Shown here piece by piece: positions 28,891 to 33,839 of a stretch of DNA of 33,839 nucleotides. Position 1 is the first letter of the stretch, and every line of letters starts with the position of its first letter. The DNA comes from Promethearchaeia archaeon (lineage in GTDB: Archaea > Asgardarchaeota > Lokiarchaeia > Sigyniarchaeales > SOKP01): contig JAHQWY010000004.1 in the NCBI GenBank assembly GCA_029856445.1, forward strand, positions 1 through 33,839, written 5' to 3'. Position numbers and translations under genes: made by a program. The notes under the pieces were generated by a model. That model was not told where the DNA came from. It made no database searches and worked only from the letters and a program-made list of their open reading frames with translations.

Positions 28891-29826
28891 ATGAAAATAT
28901 TAATTAGTGATAAACTTGAAGAAGAAGGTATAAAAATATTTGAAGATAATGGATTTGAGGTTTCTAAAAAATTTACAATAACACACGACGACTTAAAAAA
29001 AGAAATAAAAGATTATGACGGAATTGTTATCCGTTCTAGAACAAAGTTAACTTCTGAAGTGTTAGATAATGCAAAAAATTTGAAAGTTATTGGTAGAGCG
29101 GGAGTTGGATTAGACAATGTTGATAGAGAAAAAGCTGCTGAAATGAATATAGAAGTTTTGAACACTCCCGAAGCACCTGCAGTATCTGTTGCAGAATTGG
29201 CTCTAGGCTTGATGTTATCATTAGCAAGGAAAATTTCTCATGCTGATCGTACAACTCACCAAGGCCAATGGAACAAAGATCAGTATTTAGGATATACATT
29301 GAAAGGAAAAAAACTTGGTTTAATCGGATTCGGAAATATAGCAAAACACTTAGCAAAAATTACACTCGCAATGGGAATGAAAGTTGGAGTTTACTCTCGG
29401 TTTAGCAAAGGTAAAGTAGCTATAGATGAAGCTAAAGAAATTGGATGTTTTATTTATAATTCAATTGAGGATTTAGTGAAAGATGCTCAAATAATATCAT
29501 TACATCTTCCTGCTACGCCTCAAACTGAAAATATAATCAATGAAGACATAATTAAACTTATGAAAAAAGATGCAATAATTATTAATACTGCCAGAGGTAA
29601 TTTAATAGACGAAAAAGCGTTATTAAAAGCATTAGAAAATAAAATTATTTCGGGTGCTGCTCTTGATGTTTATCGTGAAGAACCTCTTAAAGATTCAGAA
29701 TTAATTAAAAATACAGAAAATCTAATACTCACTCCTCATATCGGAAGTCAAAGTATTGAAAATCAAATTGCTGCTGCAACTATGATTGCAGAAAAAATGT
29801 CTGAATTTCTAAAGAATTTTAAATAA
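28891..29826 (+). CDS. serA: D-3-phosphoglycerate dehydrogenase (short form without C-terminal ACT domain)
   Basis: VIGRAGVGLDNVDREKAAEMNIEVLNTPEAPAVSVAELALGLMLSLAR, LGLIGFGNIAKHLAK, IINTARGNLIDEKALLKAL, LTPHIGSQ. Confidence 0.9.
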   Translation: MKILISDKLEEEGIKIFEDNGFEVSKKFTITHDDLKKEIKDYDGIVIRSRTKLTSEVLDNAKNLKVIGRAGVGLDNVDREKAAEMNIEVLNTPEAPAVSVAELALGLMLSLARKISHADRTTHQGQWNKDQYLGYTLKGKKLGLIGFGNIAKHLAKITLAMGMKVGVYSRFSKGKVAIDEAKEIGCFIYNSIEDLVKDAQIISLHLPATPQTENIINEDIIKLMKKDAIIINTARGNLIDEKALLKALENKIISGAALDVYREEPLKDSELIKNTENLILTPHIGSQSIENQIAAATMIAEKMSEFLKNFK

Positions 29827-29835
29827 TTAGAATAT

Positions 29836-31038
29836 TTAATACTCTTTTAAATCATGTAAAACTAATCCTGAAAGAACTTTTGGGTCAAACCAGGTAGATT
29901 TAGGGGGCATTACACCTCCCTTATCTGCAATCGATTCTATATCTCTAATATCTACTGGATATAAATTAAAAAATAAATCATTTCCTTTTTCAGTTATATA
30001 TTTTTCCATTTCTTTAGGATCCAGTAGACCTCCGACGAAGAAAATATTTTCATCGGCACGTGGATCAGTGATACTTAAGATAGGCTCTAATACTTTCTCC
30101 TGAAGAATAGTAACATCTAAAGATTCTTGTTTAGTTTTAAATTTTCTATTTTTAATTCTAAGTTTATACCATTTACCCATTAAACACATAGCAATCTCAT
30201 TTTTCTCTACGGGATTAAAAGCACTTTCTTTTAATTCTATATTAAATATCTCTTCTAATTTCTTTAAGAATTCTTTTTCAGATATTGGAAGTTTTCTAAC
30301 AACCCGATTATATGGTAAAATGCGAATTTGATCATCGGAAGCTACATATGCTAATAAATATTGCCAGGGTTCTTCAGAATTTTTTTCTTTAATGGATTTT
30401 TTCATTTGGATTTTACGATATTCAGCAGCACTCGCCGCCCTATGATGTCCATCAGCTATATATAATTTTTCTTTTTTAAATAAAGCTTTTAATGTGGTGA
30501 TAATAGTAGAATCAGTTTCTTGCCATAAGATATGCTCATAATCATATTTTTTAAAATTAAATTTAGGTTTTCCTTCTTTTATTTGCTCAATTATGCGATT
30601 TATTTTCTTATTTGCTTTAAAAACAGTCCAAACTAAACCAGCTGCTACATTTGTTGCAACTATATGATTTGTTCTATCTTTAAGGGGCTTTTCTCGAGTA
30701 TGTTCGTGTTTCACAATATTACCCTCCTCATAATCTTTAAGGGAGATTCCAATTATTAACCCTTGATGACTGAAATGAGCAGATTCTTGGCGATACACAA
30801 AAATACTAGGTGTTTTTTCTTGCTCTATTATTTTTTTATCTTTAAACATATTATATGCTTTAGTAGCGTTTTCATAGACCTCATTACCTTCTCCATCGGG
30901 TAAAATAAGATGTATTAATGAATTAGAAAGCTTCTTTAATTCTAATTCCTCATCCTTGCTAATTATATCATAAGGATTAGTGCAAAATTCTTCTGGATTA
31001 ATAGGGATATAAGGTGTGAGTGGAGATACATGTACCAT
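29836..31038 (-). CDS. DUF1015 family protein
   Basis: PLTPYIPINPEEFCTNPYDIIS, LYIADGHHRAASAAEYRK, ILPYNRVV. ATG at 31038 (MVHVSPLTP) is preferred over the longer ORF, which overlaps the Ogt gene. Confidence 0.85.
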   Translation of the reverse strand: MVHVSPLTPYIPINPEEFCTNPYDIISKDEELELKKLSNSLIHLILPDGEGNEVYENATKAYNMFKDKKIIEQEKTPSIFVYRQESAHFSHQGLIIGISLKDYEEGNIVKHEHTREKPLKDRTNHIVATNVAAGLVWTVFKANKKINRIIEQIKEGKPKFNFKKYDYEHILWQETDSTIITTLKALFKKEKLYIADGHHRAASAAEYRKIQMKKSIKEKNSEEPWQYLLAYVASDDQIRILPYNRVVRKLPISEKEFLKKLEEIFNIELKESAFNPVEKNEIAMCLMGKWYKLRIKNRKFKTKQESLDVTILQEKVLEPILSITDPRADENIFFVGGLLDPKEMEKYITEKGNDLFFNLYPVDIRDIESIADKGGVMPPKSTWFDPKVLSGLVLHDLKEY

Positions 31039-31097
31039 AATATTAAATAGAAGTTGTAAGTTTTTATAATAATTTCGATAGTTATTAATATAGATTT

Positions 31098-31622
31098 TTA
31101 TATTTGATATCCTTCTAATTTTAATAATTGTTTTTTTAGGTTGGTTTCCCACGTTTTATCTGATTTTCCCATAAAACCTCCGAGTTCTCCACTTTTTCTT
31201 AGTACTCGATGACACGGAACAACTAACGGAATTGGATTTGATTTACAGACATTTCCTATAGCTCTATAAGCTTTTGAGCCAATTTCTTTACCAATTTTTG
31301 AATATGATGTTGTTTCACCAGGTTTAAGGTTAATAAGATTATTAACAACGTTTTGAGAAAAATTTGATGGAAATTTTTCTTGTAGGTCTAATTCGATGCC
31401 TAAATCACTTACTCCTTCAAATAAATTGATTTTTCCTTCTAATAAGTAGTTGTTGATTAAATCTATTAAGTTTTGAACCTCTTTCCTTGAAATTTTATCA
31501 ATATCTTCTATTAATTTAAGGTCATTTAGTCCAACAAAGTCATTTACATCATTCTTATTTTTAAATAAATGAATTTCTTTCAACTTTATTTTATTACGGT
31601 TCTCTATTTCTTCAAAAATCAT
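31098..31622 (-). CDS. ogt: Methylated-DNA--protein-cysteine methyltransferase
   Basis: TSYSKIGKEIGSKAYRAIGNVCKSNPIPLVVPCHRVLRKSGELGGFMG contains the PCHRV active site. Preferred start MIFEEIENRN at 31622; ORF extends to 31679. Confidence 0.93.
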   Translation of the reverse strand: MIFEEIENRNKIKLKEIHLFKNKNDVNDFVGLNDLKLIEDIDKISRKEVQNLIDLINNYLLEGKINLFEGVSDLGIELDLQEKFPSNFSQNVVNNLINLKPGETTSYSKIGKEIGSKAYRAIGNVCKSNPIPLVVPCHRVLRKSGELGGFMGKSDKTWETNLKKQLLKLEGYQI

Positions 31623-31852
31623 AAGAATGATGACGTTTAAAGGAGTTGGTTTAAAACAAACTGTAAGAATTTTTATCACCTTTTACAATTTAATACTAGA
31701 GATGATGAATTATCTTTCAATTTCGAAAATTATTTAAAACTAATCGCTCTTAATAGTTATAAGTTTCTATTAGAAAAAAAAAATAAATATATTTGCTAAA
31801 TTAACATTTTATACTATTTTATTTTTAATTATTAATTGAGGGTAAATTAACT

Positions 31853-32857
31853 GTGTCAAAAGATTTGAGAGATGTATTAGATGGAATTGAATCCAGTGAA
31901 AAGAAAACTGCTATTCTGCAATCCAAAGTAGATAAACTAACGGCACTAGTAGAACGTCAAAAGAGAATTGTTAGCGAACAAGAGGCTATAATTGAACAAC
32001 AAAAAGCTAAACTCTCTAAAATGAGCGATATTCCAGAAGATATACTCGAATTAAAAGAATTGATTGGTGCGCAAAGACAACAACTTAATGAGAAAGAACT
32101 TGAGCTAGAATATGCCAAGGGAGAAATCGCTCAATCTCAAAAAGAACTTGAATTAGTGAAAAAACAAATTGTACCTACCCAAAAGAAATTGGAAGAATCT
32201 TATGAAACTATTGGAAATTTAAGAGCAGAAATAGCTGAAAAAACTTCAGAAGTACTACTACATAAAGAAGCAAGGAAAGGACTAGAAAATAAAGTTCAAG
32301 AACTTCAAGCATTTACAGATAAATTTAAGGAAGAACAAGTTAAGATTATATCGGAAATGGAAGCAAAACGCTTAAAAGAAACACAAGAATTAAAATCGAA
32401 ACTTAATCAACTTGATCAAATATTATTAGACAGCAAATTAGTTTCTACAGAGAGAGATTCCGAAGCAAAAGATGCTGTGTCTAGATTTGAACAAATGAAA
32501 AATAAACATGAAGAGTTGATAAATAAAGTTGGGGAATTAAGTGATAAAAATAGAGAAGCAAATGCTGAAATCGAACGTTTAAATAAAAAAATTGTAGAAA
32601 TTCAAGAATTTCACAAAAATAATATTGATAAAATCAATTATTTTGATAAATTAAAACCCTTAATGGAAAAAGAAGTACTTTTCAAAACTTTCCTAATAGT
32701 TGAAGAAGTAGGAGCAATAACTTTAGAAGATCTCCGATCCGCTATCGGTTCTCCTATTGTTTTAGTCAAAAGAAATGTTCAGGATTTGGAAAAAGCAGGT
32801 CTTCTTGAAACTAATGAACAGGGTAAAATTGTAGTCAAAGAAATTAAAAATAACTAG
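31853..32857 (+). CDS. Long coiled-coil protein with C-terminal winged-helix-like domain
   Basis: GTG start; about 250 aa of E/K/Q-rich coiled coil, then MEKEVLFKTFLIVEEVGAITLEDLRSAIGSPIVLVKRNVQDLEKAGLLETNEQGKIVVKE. Confidence 0.75.
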   Translation: MSKDLRDVLDGIESSEKKTAILQSKVDKLTALVERQKRIVSEQEAIIEQQKAKLSKMSDIPEDILELKELIGAQRQQLNEKELELEYAKGEIAQSQKELELVKKQIVPTQKKLEESYETIGNLRAEIAEKTSEVLLHKEARKGLENKVQELQAFTDKFKEEQVKIISEMEAKRLKETQELKSKLNQLDQILLDSKLVSTERDSEAKDAVSRFEQMKNKHEELINKVGELSDKNREANAEIERLNKKIVEIQEFHKNNIDKINYFDKLKPLMEKEVLFKTFLIVEEVGAITLEDLRSAIGSPIVLVKRNVQDLEKAGLLETNEQGKIVVKEIKNN

Positions 32858-32945
32858 TCAAACTTATCCTATTTCATTTTAAGGTTTTTATAATCCACAT
32901 ATCAACTTCTAAAATCTATAAAAAAAGGAATATAATAAAAAATTT

Positions 32946-33323
32946 TTATACACTCGCTAGTTGGTTATATAATCCAGGTAAAACCTCTCGAAATGTATCA
33001 TCTGGGATTTTCTCAAGAATTTCTGCGGCAATTGTCTTCAATACCTCTCGATATTTTCCAGGTTTTTCATCTCTTCGAAGTATAAGGGCAACAACATAAT
33101 TCTCAACTGAAATAAAATCTTGTCCTACTCCAGAGAAAAATGATACTACTTTATTATTCTTAAGTGCGATGCTGGCAAAACCAGGTTTGAGACTCTGATA
33201 TCTATGACTTGAATAAACTTGCGTGAGTAAATTGTTTGTTATCTTTAAAGTCTCAGGATAAAACCCTTCATTTATTGGGCCAATTTCATTATCCCAGCGA
33301 ATTACAAGAATACCTACAGGCAT
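32946..33323 (-). CDS. Small longin/Roadblock-like protein
   Basis: MPVGILVIRWDNEIGPINEGFYPE ... FASIALKNNKVVSFFSGVGQDFISVENYVVALILRRDEKPGKYREVLKTIAAEIL has the longin/profilin-like alternation. Confidence 0.5.
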   Translation of the reverse strand: MPVGILVIRWDNEIGPINEGFYPETLKITNNLLTQVYSSHRYQSLKPGFASIALKNNKVVSFFSGVGQDFISVENYVVALILRRDEKPGKYREVLKTIAAEILEKIPDDTFREVLPGLYNQLASV

Positions 33324-33586
33324 AATATTTAACCATATAATTTATCTATTATAAGATAATAATCTAAATCTATAAGTACAAGTTAATAAATTGTGAATAT
33401 GATATTATTTTAATAGATTCTACTTATTTATTTCTTTTTGTTTTTTCTTAAACCTTATCTAACCATTAATATCAAAAGGTTAAGAAAAATTTAAATTAAA
33501 ATTATAACTTTGAATTATTGTTACCCTTAAAAGCCATTAATAATATTTTTAGAGCTTTTAAAAGATATAATCTATTTCTTAACATT

Positions 33587-33752
33587 GGAGGGGTTACCGA
33601 GTTTGGTCAATTTGACTACAGTATAAAAGGCCATATTAAATGCTTGATTGGGTCAAGACTATAGGTGCTGGACTTAAGATCCAGATACCACAGCCATGGC
33701 TTTGGTAGGACAATGGCAAAGGCCTTCGAGAGTTCGAATCTCTCCCCCTCCA
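33587..33752 (+). tRNA. tRNA-Leu(TAA) with predicted D-loop intron (approx. 33611-33662) and probable second intron in the variable arm (within 33685-33727)
   Basis: Acceptor GGAGGGG/CCCCTCC, T-arm GAGAG-TTCGAAT-CTCTC, anticodon arm CTGGA-CTTAAGA-TCCAG. The gene is 166 nt; about 52 plus about 29 nt excess leaves an 85-nt class II tRNA. Confidence 0.85.
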
Positions 33753-33839
33753 CATAATTTATTCAATTTTTTCATCTCTAACACATTTTAACTCTCTTAC
33801 ATAGGTTTCCCACATTCAATGCAGTATTTGAAGTTTTCT

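Noticed and set aside
31699-31720. ATGATGA resembling a C box
   Set aside because: No CTGA D box at suitable spacing; not a credible C/D sRNA.
1-33839. CRISPR arrays, transposases, integrases or prophage genes
   Set aside because: None seen by reading; gene content looks like ordinary chromosomal housekeeping with accessory genes.

Overview
The window is AT-rich archaeal DNA whose gene content points to an Asgard (Lokiarchaeia-like) lineage. Indicators are an EF-2 paralogue lacking the diphthamide motif, Roadblock/longin-like small proteins, the KH/beta-CASP RNase aCPSF1, a proteasome beta subunit, geranylgeranyl reductase and intron-containing tRNAs. I support about 28 protein-coding genes, three tRNAs (Gln-CTG, Gly-CCC, Leu-TAA), one unassigned structured intergenic RNA candidate and one CheB pseudogene. 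I saw no CRISPR array, transposon or integrase. The strongest candidate system is at about 14.36-20.37 kb: an inositol-3-phosphate synthase (Ino1/MIPS) interleaved with four divergent ITPK/RimK-like ATP-grasp kinases and a HAD phosphatase with a Lys-rich heptad tail. I read this as a candidate soluble, lipid-independent inositol polyphosphate pathway. Other notable items are two tRNAs with introns at non-canonical positions (D-arm, and probably the variable arm), EF-2p, an HhH-FKBP fusion and a degraded chemotaxis methylesterase. All assignments come from reading motifs by eye; no database searches were run.
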